DNA of 64,000 bases from Incurvaria masculella (GCA_946894095.1 OX335657.1:8866001-8930000), one strand, 5' to 3'. Positions 21,361-33,240 are shown, counted from the stretch's first letter. Numbers and translations are program-made. Notes: a model not told the origin generated them from the sequence alone.

Positions 21361-21650
21361 AATCATCTAGCGCGCCTACTATGAGACCCACTGTCTCCAA
21401 TTTTAAACTACCAACCCAACTTAAACGTGCATGCGACGAGAAAAAACGTGCATGGCACATGCAAACATATTCGCAGACGTATTGGACGGTATGTGTGGGC
21501 AGGAACTGACTTGCCTAACGCATTTGTAGAGCTGTTTCGCGCGCGGTAGAGATGTTATGACTGTGTGGCATAAGACTCGCCGCTGGATTCCCATACAATT
21601 ACGTGGTCACTTTGACCATACGGCGGACACGCGATATTAACCGTGTGCCA
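21361..21650 (-). repeat. mid-size dispersed repeat (CTGCGACTATGTTTGCATG family), copy 1
   Basis: On the minus strand it carries 'taagttgggttggtagttt', 'ggagacagtgggtctcata', 'cgtctgcgaatatgtttgca' and 'gtatggtcaaagtgaccac'. The same blocks flank the TTAA MITE at 45964-46509, and a weaker copy is at 61505-61670. The class is unknown. The TTAA at 21421-21424 is the equivalent of the site filled by the MITE at 46 kb. Confidence 0.75.
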
Positions 21651-21975
21651 GTTCTCCATCCTTTATATTTAGAGTGTTCTCAGGAGAGGAATTTACTTTG
21701 ACATTACTTTGGTATTCTGGTAATCGATCGCAGCGCCACACGGAATGAAACATTGGAATGGTTTTCGCACGGCGCTAACAGAAAATTGCATATCCATTTC
21801 CATTAGCGATCCGTAAATTCAACAGAGTAGGTTGGAAGTTATTTACTGATTCAGTTTAGCTTCAGGAGTGTGTATTCAGTATGTATAGCAGCAGGTGCGA
21901 CAATTCTACTCACTTTTGCGTTGTAAAGATTCGTCGTTCCTTCGTTACCCATTCGCTCTACATGTCAAAACTATC

Positions 21976-22526
21976 TTAAGGTGGCACTTCCCGGTCAACT
22001 CCCCATACAAACGTGGAAAGAAGATCATGCGCATATTTCTTGTCGGAGATCCAAAACTAAACTCAAAATAGTTTTATTTGATCGAACTAAATGTCTGATG
22101 ACTGCTGGCATTGTACAATTGTTTTGGGTTCGAAGTTATTAGGTCCATAAGTCAAAATTTTCGCGCGTTTTATATAATAATTTTGGAGGTAAAATACTCA
22201 ACGATAAAATAAAAACATCTTAAAAATATAGTAATCCGACATTGCTTGTTTCATGAAGATTTATAATCAATTTGGTTTTTGTTTGATGTTTGACTACAGC
22301 GGTCGTGGTTTACTTTTAGCTATAAGTCGTTTTGTAATTAAAATTTTCGTAAATCTTACCAAATCAAACACTATGCGCATCGTCTGCTTTGTAGTCATGT
22401 CGCATCCTCCTCATAATGGAGCCTGTCTTATTCTTTGAAACAGAGAACGTCCCAGAGCGCAACAGCACGGTTTTGTACCGTGCGTGCCCGCGAATGAGTT
22501 AGTCCCGCCGGGAAGGGCCACCTTAA
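21976..22526. mobile_element. TTAA-flanked MITE, copy 2 (551 bp)
   Basis: It is bounded by TTAA (21976-21979 and 22523-22526). The ends TTAAGGTGGCACTTCCCGG and, reversed, TTAAGGTGGCCCTTCCCGG pair almost perfectly. It is the most intact copy in the window and has no transposase. A 61-codon frame inside is a shadow. Confidence 0.88.
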
Positions 22527-23105
22527 TATACCATTTGTAATTATCGAATTTAAGTCTAAGAAAAGCTAAAATATTTCCCATGAGACCTTAATTTACGTTA
22601 CAATAATACATTAGCTTCCGGCAAAGGTTATTTCTGTTAACTTTGTTCTTGGTAATCGAAACGTTGTATGATGACCGAAAAATATAAATCCTGGAGTGTT
22701 AGTCCAGTGGAAATAAGTAAATTAAATGTTATTATCATCATGGCAAAAATATACTTATGTGAACATTCATCGATACTAAGTTACAGCGCACACTCTCTCT
22801 CTTATTTATTAAAACGTTTTGGTGACTTATTTGCTTGGTGTTGTAAAAGCAGCGAGCGTAGACAGATGGGATTTGCCAACGGGAGTTTTGCAGACACCCA
22901 CATACAATGGCGGCAGCGCCGGTTTGTGAGCTCGCTTGCGAAATCAAACTGGTTTCCTCGAATTCCAACGACACGTTAAAACTTCACAGGACGAGCATGA
23001 CGCAACGAACATTCGATTTTGAGCGTCCCGAATTCGGAAGCGAGCTAATTACATTTAGACGTTCTCCACTAAATCGTGGCTACGCTGCCGCCATACGAAT
23101 GAGTT
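22527..23105. other. no supported gene; small uncertain frame
   Basis: A plus-strand frame from 22907 encodes about 66 residues (MAAAPVCELACEIKLV...) up to the MITE at 23106. I do not recognise it, and it has no signal peptide or domain. It could be a chance frame or an exon piece. Confidence 0.2.
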
Positions 23106-23455
23106 CAGAGTGGTCAGTCTGAGTTCTTTTGGCGTTTACGGCACTTCGAAGTTACGTAAAAGCGTCAAACTCCATACAAATGCTTACTAGATATTCTGTA
23201 GTTTTACTTTTTCAAGCTGTCAAAGTCAAACTCGGACTTCCGATTCGTATGAAAACGCGGAGTCGGCGTAAACGGCAACGTCGACATATTTACGCCGTCG
23301 GTGAGTAAGCTGTCAAATCAAACTCGGACTCGCAAATGTTAGTTCGCTTAACGCCCACTGCGCGCGCTCCTCAATTTCTCCATACATGTGAAAACGCCAG
23401 TCGATCGTTTTGACGTAAACGCCAATTTAGGTGACAACTGGGATTTCGGGCTCTG
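23106..23455. mobile_element. 350-bp MITE (GTCACCTAAATT family), copy 2
   Basis: It matches 16378-16731 in the opposite orientation: 'gtcagtctgagttct', 'tttggcgtttacggca', 'tttcaagctgtcaaagtcaa', 'gaaaacgccagtcgatcg' and 'ccaatttaggtgacaactg'. Its left end lacks about ten bases of the inverted repeat. A GC-rich stretch follows it. Confidence 0.85.
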
Positions 23456-23804
23456 ATCGCTACTCCGGTCCTCCCGTGCTCGCCGAGCGTGGCCCCCCGA
23501 CCCCCGACCCGCGCCCCGCCCCGCTGTGCGTGACCGGACGCGGCTCACTCGCCATTACGAGGTCCCGGAGAATCGGCGCGGCTTGCTGCGTCGTTGAAGT
23601 CTAATCTACGCGGGTCGATTGGTAGCTCTCGCTGGCCGTCGGGGATGATAAAATATGGCTTACTGGTTGGGTAATATTGTTTGGAGTTCATGTTGTGGGT
23701 AAAACCCAATCTACGATTTTCCAGATGTACCCGTATCGAGTGCAATAATTCCAAGAAAAATAATCTTATTTTTATTTTTTATTTTTAAGCAAAATAATTT
23801 TACG

Positions 23805-23890
23805 TCTCTTCTTTCGTAATCAATGACTCCTACTAACACGGAGTTTAAGATTATACCGTTATAAATTTATTTAACGCTTTTACCATGCTT
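23805..23890 (-). repeat. flank-only fragment of the tRNA-Leu-like repeat
   Basis: 'aatcaatgactcctactaac' + 'acggagtttaagattatacc' + 'aaatttatttaacgctttta' is the flank seen in copies 1 and 3. The tRNA-like core is missing. Confidence 0.6.
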
Positions 23891-24004
23891 TCATATAAGG
23901 GAATCATTAAAAGACAACCCAAGGGCTAAATATTGCAGTAATTTTAGTTAATTAATTAGTAATTAATACTGTTGTATGAATATTTAGAAGAACCATTATA
24001 TTTT

Positions 24005-24060
24005 TTTAGATACAGATACAGATACAGATATTTATTTCGCCATAAAGAACACACAAAATT
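24005..24060 (-). mobile_element. LINE 3' tail with ATCTGT microsatellite
   Basis: In reverse: 'ttctttatggcgaaataaat' followed by ATCTGT repeats, typical of a lepidopteran LINE 3' end with its tail. The body is not recognisable. Confidence 0.4.
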
Positions 24061-24365
24061 AACAATATTAAATTGAGTCATTTGCATATTCAGTATGGTT
24101 CGTCATCATTTTTGTTTTGCTCCGTTCAACAATGCAATCCGAATAGTTTTTAAACATATGAATCTTAAATAATGAACAATAATTATTTCAACTATAACTT
24201 GCTTTTATGTTCGATAGTACAAAATTCATTTTGATTATTAATTTGAGTTTCAGCGACATCTAGACTTGAAGCATAGCAATCAGATTATGAAAACAATCTA
24301 AAAAGGTTTTGGTCGTGACATTTAAACCATCCATTAGTGCATACATGTACGTGTAAATTTAATAT

Positions 24366-24412
24366 GGCAATCCATCATCTCTGCTTACCCCTCCGGGAAA
24401 GCGGTGTTATGG
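24366..24412 (+). pseudogene. tiny LINE reverse-transcriptase tail fragment
   Basis: 'ggcaatccatcatctctgct' + 'tacccctccgggaaagcggt' equals the last codons of the LINE remnant at 2522-2899, followed by the same ATGT-rich tail. Confidence 0.5.
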
Positions 24413-26200
24413 TATGTGTGTGTTAATTATTGCTTAAGGTAAGCTAAAAAATTAAAAACGCTTTTACGCTCACCATAACTCATTTGATTTATAAAGAGGT
24501 TGAGCTTTTTGACTCGTCTGGAATTGTGTTTAAGAGTTTTCAGCAATTTCACACATTAATAAGAGTAAATGAAATAATTGAGAGCGAGGCTAGTAAGCCC
24601 TTCGCCGATCCCTGCAGCGTGGTGCCATCTAGCATAACGTCGACCAGGATTACTAAATTATATAGTGGGCGATGAACCGGTTCTTTCTCGACCGACTGCA
24701 CGGGCGACTAACCATTAGGGAAGTTTTTGCAGACCATCAAAAAAAGTTGTAGTTTTCCCAATTAATTGATACAAATCTTACCTACATAAATAATCTGGTA
24801 CGGTAATCGAGGTATCTGTACATTTTAGTTAACCATTATTTGGTTCTTGGTGTCGGTCAAAATCTCATACAAAAAATGATTCATAATGTATTGTTCAGAT
24901 TGCTATTAAACCATTACGCTCTAATTTTTTAACTAAGGGGTGGGGTTATGTTTATTTTTTCAACCATAAAATCAAAATGTAATTGTATTTTCACTCGTAT
25001 TTTCGCGAAAATTTTTGATGAGTTTCAAAAACACCTAAATTAGCTTTGTTTTGGTCTATTTCCTATATTCATATCTTGCAGCACATGGCGTCATTATGAT
25101 AGATTTTATAATACTTCCAAGGTATGTAAAAATCCGACAGTAACAAAAGTTTACGGAGACCCAATTCGCGACTGTGATCGCTATAATTTTTCGCCTATAT
25201 CTTACAAAAAAGGTCACCAACCTTCTTCATTTCTTTGAAGATATACAAACATGCAGTTAGATAACAACATACTTTTTTTGCTTCCGCTACAGACATACAT
25301 TGTTACAATTAATGTAAATTATTAACTACTATTTTTTTTCACGTAACATAAAACATAGAATATAAATGCTTTGTAGGGAAAGTACAACCCCTTCGGGTGA
25401 AAAAAGAGAGAAAAGAAATTAAATTAAATTACGTTTATTTTTTATAGCCAAGAAAATACAACTATATGTAAACCTTAAAAATAACTCACAACAATGGAAA
25501 AAAAGCATAATATAAAATAATTAAAGTTAAAAAACCCTTAAAATTTAATTAGATAACTTAAATAAACAAACTAGCAACAAAGTAATTAACTAAATAATAC
25601 AGTATTATGATAAATCGGATCCAGGCGCAGCATATGTCATTAAAAATGCTAGTTGCATAATCAATGACTCTGGTTTTAAGCCTGGCCGTATAGAAGAAGA
25701 TAATAAAAAAGATAATGATTAACAAAAATAACCTAAAAAAGGAAATTTAAAAAGTGTCTGCTGGTCAGTTTTTATTGTGAAAGTGATTCATATACATTTA
25801 AACATATAAGAAATTATGGTTGCATTTCCCGATGTATACGGTCGTTTTCTAGTTCATATTAAACTGCGAATATTCTTTCTCGCGTTATTTGGAGTAAAAA
25901 AAGGCGGACGGAAGTTAGTACCTTGCGCTATTGATTTTTAAGTACCATATTCCGAACGCCATCGACCGCTAATGTTTCATCAATATTTTGAGTTATTCTG
26001 CATTTATAAATCAACACGCTCGAAGTAGTTAAATTAAATTGGTAAGTAAATTATGAGCTAGTTTATGTATCGGCAGGTTACATACGTTGACATAATTTCT
26101 GTGTTGGCATAAATATTCATAGATAATAAATATGGTCGATGACCACTAGAGACACATTATCATAGTATACTTTCAAAATCTGGCTCATCATCATTTCCTA
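24413..26200. other. no gene seen
   Basis: AT-rich. 25380-25620 resembles a reversed LINE 3' region (poly-A-like and 'acgtttattttttatagcc') but is not firmly assignable. Confidence 0.3.
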
Positions 26201-26202
26201 AA

Positions 26203-26283
26203 ACAGGATTCGAACCGTTCCGAACCGGCGACGACGTAGGGATTATACGTTCACTGCTCTAACTAATGAACTATCCAGACACT
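26203..26283 (-). repeat. degenerate tRNA-like sequence
   Basis: The minus strand has an A-box-like TAGTTCATTAGTTAGAGCA and a B box GGTTCGAATCC at tRNA-like spacing. The acceptor halves do not pair convincingly and a duplicated 'ggttcgg' precedes the B box. It is probably a tRNA-derived repeat head, not a functional gene. Confidence 0.45.
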
Positions 26284-27034
26284 TTGATGTAGCAGTTTTA
26301 AATTTTCGGTCACACGGTAAACGAGTTCAACTTTAGACGGATGTGCGAAGAGTACGTATATTTTGCCCTATGAACTGAATCTAAGTCCAGTATGGTTTAG
26401 AGGTTATGTTCTAAAAGCTATTGCTGGTATTCATTTATTTATTCATTCAATAAATAAATAAAACAAATTATACTTAAAATCAGTTGTGGTATATTATGTT
26501 TAAAGAAATTTATTAATTAATTTACAAATAGCTATTTGAATAAATATGCTTAATTTTTTTTATTATAAATTTTGGTTCTCTGTCTGTGAATTTCTCATAT
26601 TTTTGCGACACTACTCATGATGGTTTTATTATCATTTGTCTGATTGATTATAACTTAGTTTCTTTATTTCAATTCATCTTTTAAAGTATGGTATGTAATT
26701 TTCCCGTGGCACACGGTGCAAGATATGTGTAATGATTAAATTTTTATATTCTGTGTTATATTTAAGATTCACATCTGGTTGTGTACCCCTGTCAAATAAA
26801 AAAAAATACAAACCTATCAATGTAATGATTAGTTTCTGTTCGATCAATGCTTTCTCTATCTAGTAGCTTGAGTTAATGGAGTTGGAATTTTGAAATGAAA
26901 AAATCTTTATTTGCAAGCCTGCAAGCATGGTTTACAAAAAGGCGGAATTAATGCCATGAGGCCTAAACTAAACGTAGTAATATCTCTTGCATGTTTTGGC
27001 AAATATTAAATTAGATTTTTCTCTTATGAGCACC

Positions 27035-27312
27035 GTTACATTGAACGTAATGGAAAACAAGGAAAATGTTTTATGACCGCTTCGACCACATTTTCATCTA
27101 ATGCGATGGGACTAACCCTGGCAAGCCTAACCCTACCACCTAATAGGAGAGGGGACATACAATTTCACTTGAACTCCGAACCATGGAACAGCTTGGATTC
27201 GGGACTAAATTCATTGTTTCAACTTAAGTGGTGCATAAACGGAGGGAAATTGAACCCACCACCTCTGGCATGAGAAGCATGACCTCGCACCTCTGAGCTA
27301 CGAGATGTTTAA
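27035..27312 (-). mobile_element. SINE, diverged copy
   Basis: Reversed, it shows the tRNA-like head 'catctcgtagctcagaggt', B-box-like GGTTCAATTTCC, 'tttatgcaccact', 'ggttcggagttcaagtg' and 'aaaatgtggtcgaagcggtc'. Confidence 0.65.
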
Positions 27313-28184
27313 ATGTAAGGATTAATTTAAACGGTCAGCTCATAGATACTTGGATAAATTACCGCTACATTACACTTAATTATAACTTTTAACCAACAAA
27401 ATGGCAACCAAGGCCGAACTCATTAATTAACTCAATTATACATCGTCACTGCCTAGGGCTTCAACAACTTTTCATAGCAGGCTACCCTGTGTGATTATGT
27501 ATGATTATGAAAATATGCGAATCATATTTAAACAGCCATTCAAACTCGTTATCAGTTGAACTTTTCGTATTAACAAAGGCACTGCTTATATTGAATTTTA
27601 GGGAAAGGTAAAGAAGGCTAGATTATACATATAATTAAAGGTAGAGAGCTGTAAAAAGAATTACTTATGACTATGTTAACGATAATGTGAAAGTTTCCGC
27701 TAATCTAGGTAATATACATAACATTACCTAAGTAATCCGCCAATTACCTGAATCAACCATGTAATCGTAAATAATCTTAATTAATTTCCTTAACAAATCA
27801 TTGCGCATATGCATTATGCACATGCCTGAAATACAGAAGTTAAAGTTCCGTTAAGTTTCCTATGCTAACCTTACCTAACCCAACCTAAGCTAACATGACA
27901 TAAAATAAACTAACCTACCCTAACGCACTGATTGGATTTGTGTAATCTTTCTGTAAGCTAATCACGAGTGCGTTACGTTCAAACCTCAACAGATTCGAAT
28001 CTTTGCACTTTAACGGCCGTGTCCTCGTTAGTTAATCTAGGCAAAGTGCATAAAACACATTTATTCTCACTTCAACGGATGAATTTAGTTAATTAAAAAA
28101 TATGGTTGAGAGAGGCGATGGCTGGACCCGGCGTGATGCTCGTGAACGGGTGCTGTGTGTGGGGACTGGCCTGCCATGTTAGAT
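27313..28184. other. no gene seen; CCTAA-like tract
   Basis: 27862-27925 has several irregular CTAACC/CCTAAC strings. No coding content seen. Confidence 0.3.
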
Positions 28185-28515
28185 GACGAACATAGGCTTT
28201 GCAAAATAAACTGATACTTGTCATGAACTGTTGCACACAGCATGACTTTAGACTTTTGTGAATTAATATTTATTTAACGTATTCATCTGTGTTCTCTTAT
28301 CATCAACCATAGATACTTCATATTTATGTTACAAGAAATTAAATAAATGTTTTCACACAAACGGGTATCAATAATCCGTACGTCTGTAACCATTGGCAAA
28401 ATTAAAAAAAATGTAAACTTAGACTAAGTGGACATTTAAAAAAAATCAGCGAAGTTTCTAGCCAGTTCTTCTTCGCTGTGAATGCTGAACTGACTTATGA
28501 TAAAATAAGACAAAT
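28185..28515 (-). mobile_element. LINE 3'-end repeat (GAAGAAGAACTGG family), inverted copy
   Basis: Reversed, it gives 'cagcgaagaagaactggcta' and 'gaaacttcgctga', then 'cacttagtctaagtttaca', and finally 'tgcaacagttcatgacaagt' + 'atcagtttattttgcaaag'. This is the same order as at 1508-1740. Confidence 0.6.
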
Positions 28516-28574
28516 CCGAGTGCAGTGTGCTGCCTATGGATGATGAACAAACAATAAACAAATAAACACTTACC

Positions 28575-28925
28575 GGTTTGCGCAAATTTTCGGTGACATA
28601 CTTATCTACTGCACGGCTGGATTTAAACCAGTTAGCATACCAAATTCAATTTATTTTCCAAAAAACCCACATATATACATAATTAACTAAAAAAACTATA
28701 GGTTATAATATATTTTACAAAAATCTACGAGTAGTTAATAAAATTATACGTTGCAGCCTACAGAAGAACTAAATTCTGTGTAGTAGGCCGCATTAGGTAT
28801 AGCAATGAACCATTAGGGATCATTGCGTCTGCTAATTGCGCCACCCAGTCTATACCCCTAATGGACTGCAGAAAGTATTCTTTAGTCTCTCCTCCCGTCA
28901 TCAATGCCTCCTACTTACAAATTTT
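28575..28925 (-). repeat. tRNA-Leu-like repeat, subfamily 2, copy 4 (interrupted)
   Basis: It has the T-arm half ('tgcacggctggatttaaacc', ~28611-28630) and D-arm half ('attgcgtctgctaattgcgc', ~28825-28844) of the copy at 28926, but about 160 unrelated bases lie between them. The shared flank 'ccgtcatcaatgcctcctac' follows. Confidence 0.6.
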
Positions 28926-29105
28926 CGGTGACATACATATCTACTGCACGGCTGGACTTAAACCAGCTAGCATACCATTCGGGATCATTGCGTCTACTAA
29001 TTGCACCACCGAGTCTATACCCCTAATGGACTGAAGAAATTATTCTTCAGTCCTTCCTCCTGTCATCAATGCCTCCTACTAACAAAGTGTTAAAGATTAT
29101 CCACA
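28926..29105 (-). repeat. tRNA-Leu-like repeat, subfamily 2, copy 5 (complete core)
   Basis: The core at 29020-28945 (minus) reads ...CGG-TG-GTG-CAATTAGTAGA-CGC, anticodon region with CCCGAAT, variable loop, then GCTGG-TTTAAGT-CCAGC with a perfect T stem. It lies in direct tandem with copy 4; both start with 'aaattttcggtgacatac'. Confidence 0.7.
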
Positions 29106-29297
29106 AATTGATTTAATTATCGATTGTACATTCAAATCACATTTGTTGAAAAAAAATTAAGTACTTGATTAGTAAGAAAAAGTATATTTTATACTTAAGT
29201 ATGTTTATTTAGACTTTCACGAAACGTCGACTTAAACAAGTATGCGATTCATAACACTGTCTATCCGAAAACATTTTAATAATAATATATTTTACTT

Positions 29298-29508
29298 AGG
29301 GCCGATTTTTCAATCCTCAGATAGTATTTATCGGACTGATAGAACAAATTCACGTTTGTCAAAAGACGGATAGTCATTGCCGGAGAATTATATCTTATAT
29401 CACAATTATCTTGCTATAATTTTACCAAAAACATATGGACTTACTATATCGGATGGATGAGCAGAAGCGTAAATAAATCCGTTATCAGACTATTGAAAAA
29501 TCAGCCCT
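29298..29508. mobile_element. MITE (GGGCCGATTTTTCAAT family), copy 1
   Basis: Inverted ends 'agggccgatttttcaatcct' and, reversed, 'agggctgatttttcaatag'. The body holds 'caaaagacggatagtcattg' and 'acttactatatcggatggat'. The copy at 44049-44320 is in the opposite orientation. Confidence 0.75.
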
Positions 29509-29719
29509 TCAAATTATAAAAACATCGTGAATGAATAATACAATTTTAGTAAACGTTCCTCGATACGTTTTATTGACGTATCACTTACGAGTATTTTAGA
29601 CCGTAACATTTTATTTCTCTCGCAAATATCCCGATCAAAGTCGGCTAAGTAAAAGATTAGGATCGTCCGCGCGGAACGTTAGGTCAGATGGTGCTTAATT
29701 GCAAAGTTATTCCGAAATG

Positions 29720-29870
29720 GTATGCAAGCTGCCGGCCGGCGCGGGCTTGACGCTGGCGGGGCGGGGCCGGCGGCCGGCGGGCTGGCGGCGGCGGCGGGAG
29801 GTATGCGCGCGCGCAAACTGGAGTGAGCCCGGCAAAAATGTGCACTCCGACGGCGATGCAGCGCGCTGAT
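29720..29870. other. GC-rich island
   Basis: A CGG/GGC-rich stretch with an alternating GCGCGCGC run. No recognisable coding sequence. Confidence 0.3.
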
Positions 29871-29929
29871 ATGCCGCTGGGAGATTTAATGATGTGTAGT
29901 GTTGAATCTCGTTACCGAATGTTGGATAC

Positions 29930-30480
29930 TTTTTAACCGACTTCGAAAAAAAGGAGGAGGTTCTCAATTCGTCGGAATCTTTTTTTTTTTTTCTCTTTTT
30001 TTTTTATGTATGTTCACCGATTACTCGAAGACCCCTGAACCGATTTGAACCCAGAAATGTGATTTTTTAGTTACAGTAGCTTTCTTAAAGGGTGAGATTG
30101 CTCAGTATGAGAGGTTTTTTTTAATTCAACTGTTGGGGGTATTGAAGGGGGTAAAAAAGGGCAAATTGTACACATTTCTATCTCTAGAGCCGCTGAACCC
30201 AGAAATGTCAGAGTAGGTTTTGTTTGAAATGGGAATGTTTACGAAGAGAATATTTTTGAAAATTCTACTATTAGGGGGGTAAAACAGGTCAAAATAAACA
30301 CATTTAGGCGAAAACCACTCATGTTGAGATCTCCGAAACCAATTATTCTAGAAACTTAAAATTTTCAGTGACTTCTTTTTACGACGAAAAGGCTCGCTTG
30401 TGATTTTACAAAATTCAACTGTTAAGGGGATGAGTATACACGAGACCGATATGTACACATTTTCAGACAACACTTACGCA
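29930..30480 (+). repeat. lepidopteran 'AACCGACTTC' dispersed repeat
   Basis: 'ttttaaccgacttcgaaaaa' + 'aaggaggaggttctcaattc' then T-runs and 'cgaagacccctgaaccgatt'. I recognise this as a common insect interspersed repeat start. It lies just upstream of the inverted-repeat element at 30891. Confidence 0.5.
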
Positions 30481-30562
30481 AGAAACAGACTCTCCGGAAC
30501 AATGGAAGGATGAGAAATTCAGAAGCTCAGCGGTTCTGGACATTCGTTGTTTTGCCTTGTTA

Positions 30563-30760
30563 GGGTTCCGTACCCAAAGGGTACCAACGGATACTATATT
30601 ACTAAACTTCCGCTGTCCGTCCGTCCGTCCGTCTGCTCCAGCGCTCTATCTCATGAACCGTGAACTCATGAATCCAGATAGGTACCGGTCTACCTTTCGT
30701 CAGAAATGTGATTTCTCAATGGTTTCATATCTCATAATGCTCGTTCATTGTAGGGTTTAG
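30563..30760 (+). repeat. CCGT-core dispersed repeat
   Basis: 'agggttccgtacccaaaggg', then (CCGT)4 and 'tatctcatgaaccgtg', as in the other copies. Confidence 0.7.
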
Positions 30761-30890
30761 TAACAGTTTAGAGGGTTCGCATGAGATAGTGAGTTGCGCA
30801 TAATCTTCTTTCCACTTTGTATGTGAAGTTGAGCAGGAGGGCTCGCACACCTTGAGTCAAAAAGTTACGCCACCACTAAAAAGGAAAAAA

Positions 30891-31921
30891 TAAAATATTT
30901 TTAAATAAAAAAAGGACCGCCTTCAAAAAAACCGGAACTAAAAAGCAAAATATAATTGTTTACTTTTAATTAATTTACGACAAGCTATTTTAATACTAAC
31001 TAATTATGTACAATTTCTTAATTTTTAATCATCTTTTGAAGTCGGTGCCTTAAAACACAAAATCAAAAATTAAATAAACAAACAGGTCGGAAAAACGTAT
31101 GTAAGTAGGTATTTAGGCAAGTACTTTGTAATTTAAATATTCCTTATAACTTAAACTAAATACCTAACACAGTAAAAACTAAATATTTACAAGAAAACCC
31201 TACAAACTAAACAAACAAACCAATTTAAAAACAACGACCACTTATGTATATGGTAAATATTTAGGTAGGTGTAGCTTGTACTTTTTATTCTGCCTAAATA
31301 CCTACATAACACAAAAAAAAATTACAAATATAAAAAAGAACAGAAAACTATTGGTAGCGACTTTGAGGTGTCTGCTCTCAACTACGTGTCAAAACGAGTG
31401 TGCAGTTAGTAGGTACATATCTCACCAATTTCGGCAGAAATCGTTTCGTTCAGACAACGATGTCGTAGGAAGCACCAATCCACAGAGCAGCGAATTAACT
31501 TGCCTACTCCTTCACCAGTGCGCGCCTTTATAAAGCCGAAAGTACTAAACATTTTTAAAACCCAATTTCAGTACGCTGCGCTGCTGTATCGATATCAGCT
31601 TGCACGTAAACCAACGCTAAGGCATCTCCAGGTAGAATGCTCTGTGGACCAATCATTGCTGACTCAGGTTGTTTACGCTCTCGTAGACTTCGGGTGTGTT
31701 CGCCTGAAATTGTGTCTGTTCGGTCAACGGCGTGCGGAGTGAACTCTACCCAAGGCACCGACTTCAAAAGATGATTAAAAATTAAGAAATTGTACATAAT
31801 TAGTTAGTATTAAAATAGCTTGTCGTATATACATTAATTCAAAGTAATCAATTATTTTTTGCTTTTTAGTTCCGGTTTTTTTGAAGGCGGTCCTTTTTTT
31901 ATTTCAAAATATTTTTATTTA
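30891..31921. mobile_element. 1.0-kb element with ~160-bp inverted arms
   Basis: The left arm 30891-31050 and right arm 31753-31921 are reverse complements with few differences. Outer landmarks are 'aaggaccgccttcaaaaaaa' and 'ccggaactaaaaagcaaa'; inner ones are 'atcttttgaagtcggtgcct' and its complement. The 700-base centre has no convincing protein; its small frames lack motifs. It is a foldback-type or non-autonomous DNA element. Confidence 0.85.
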
Positions 31922-33240
31922 AGAGGCGACTAGTTAAAAGAAACGGTCAAGTGTGAATATGTTATTCGCACCAGGAGTTCCGTGCCAGATGTCGTAAAAT
32001 AAACCATCAAATTTCGTAAATAGAATTAACATCAATCAGAAAAATCCTTTTACATTATCGGTAATCCATAATTTTTCAGAGTGTTTGTGATTGATTGATT
32101 GATTTTCTACCAAATTTATAAGTACAACATAAATGTTTTGTTAATACCATTATGCTAGAAGGCGGCGAAGGATTAGGTTGTGATAAAACCCAAATTTTTA
32201 GCACGCTTTTAAGAGGTTTTTTTATCAGAGTCTAAGGAGGTGCTAGTCGAAGTTTTAAGACTTACCAAATACTGTATGAACAGGTATATGTGTATAAACG
32301 TGCGTAAGTCGTATTCTCTATATCAAATTCTCTTTTACGATCTAGTGACCAGATACCTAAACGAAAAACAAATAGGAGGAATTCCTATTTGTTTTTCTAC
32401 CGAGTAATGTATCATATAATCCTTCATATACAGAAACTTTTTTTTATATATGTGTTATTCAGGGAAGCTTTTTGAAGGCAATCATGTCTTAATGTTGCAT
32501 TAAATAAATATTCATGTCTCAACTTCTATGTTTATGCAAATAATGGCGTCACATATAAGGCCCTCTTTTCATCCAATGTTTTGTATGTATTTCACTATAT
32601 CAGATTTAAAACCCAAAACGAACAAGAACAGAAGAATATTAGAATATTTAATATCGAAACGATAAATCCTTAATGAACAAAACGTTAAAGTAAAATGTCA
32701 AAACGATTTAAAAGTGTAAAAAAATCTATAGACCCTTATTTTTGATACTAACTCACGCATCGTTGTTTAGGTAAAAAAATGGCTTCTGTTAAAACCCTAC
32801 TGATTCAAGTTTGGCAAGCTTGCCTTTCCAGTTTCATAAAACTCAATCAATAAAATCATAAAATACCTCTCATTGACTACGTAATTAATTTATTTCTGCG
32901 TCCTCATCAAAATATTTGCACCAAGTCTGCGGCGGCGCTCCGTACCCGGACCAAGTAGAGCAACTGTAATGACCCGGGATGAGGTACCCACCGGATAAGG
33001 CCGGTAGTGCGATACGGCGAAAGTGGAGCAACTTTATAGTCTTTGCGCGCGCATGAGGGACAACACTCTTTGGTTGAGTGATGCGTGAGTTTAAAATTTA
33101 ATATTTTCGATTATTGTTAAGAAAATTAACTCAGGTTAAATTTATAGAATCTATCCAGGAATTTCTTATTAGAGGTTGTTAATTTCAAAGACAGGTATGT
33201 TACCGAGATAGAGTGATGCCACTGGATTGTTAGATTTTTG
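31922..33240. other. no gene seen; one perfect 35-bp hairpin
   Basis: AT-rich. GAAAAACAAATAGGA at 32363-32377 is followed, after five bases, by its exact complement at 32383-32397. Confidence 0.5.

Noticed and set aside
22907..23122. 71-codon frame as a gene
   Set aside because: No motif; its last codons lie in the MITE at 23106. Kept only as an uncertain note.
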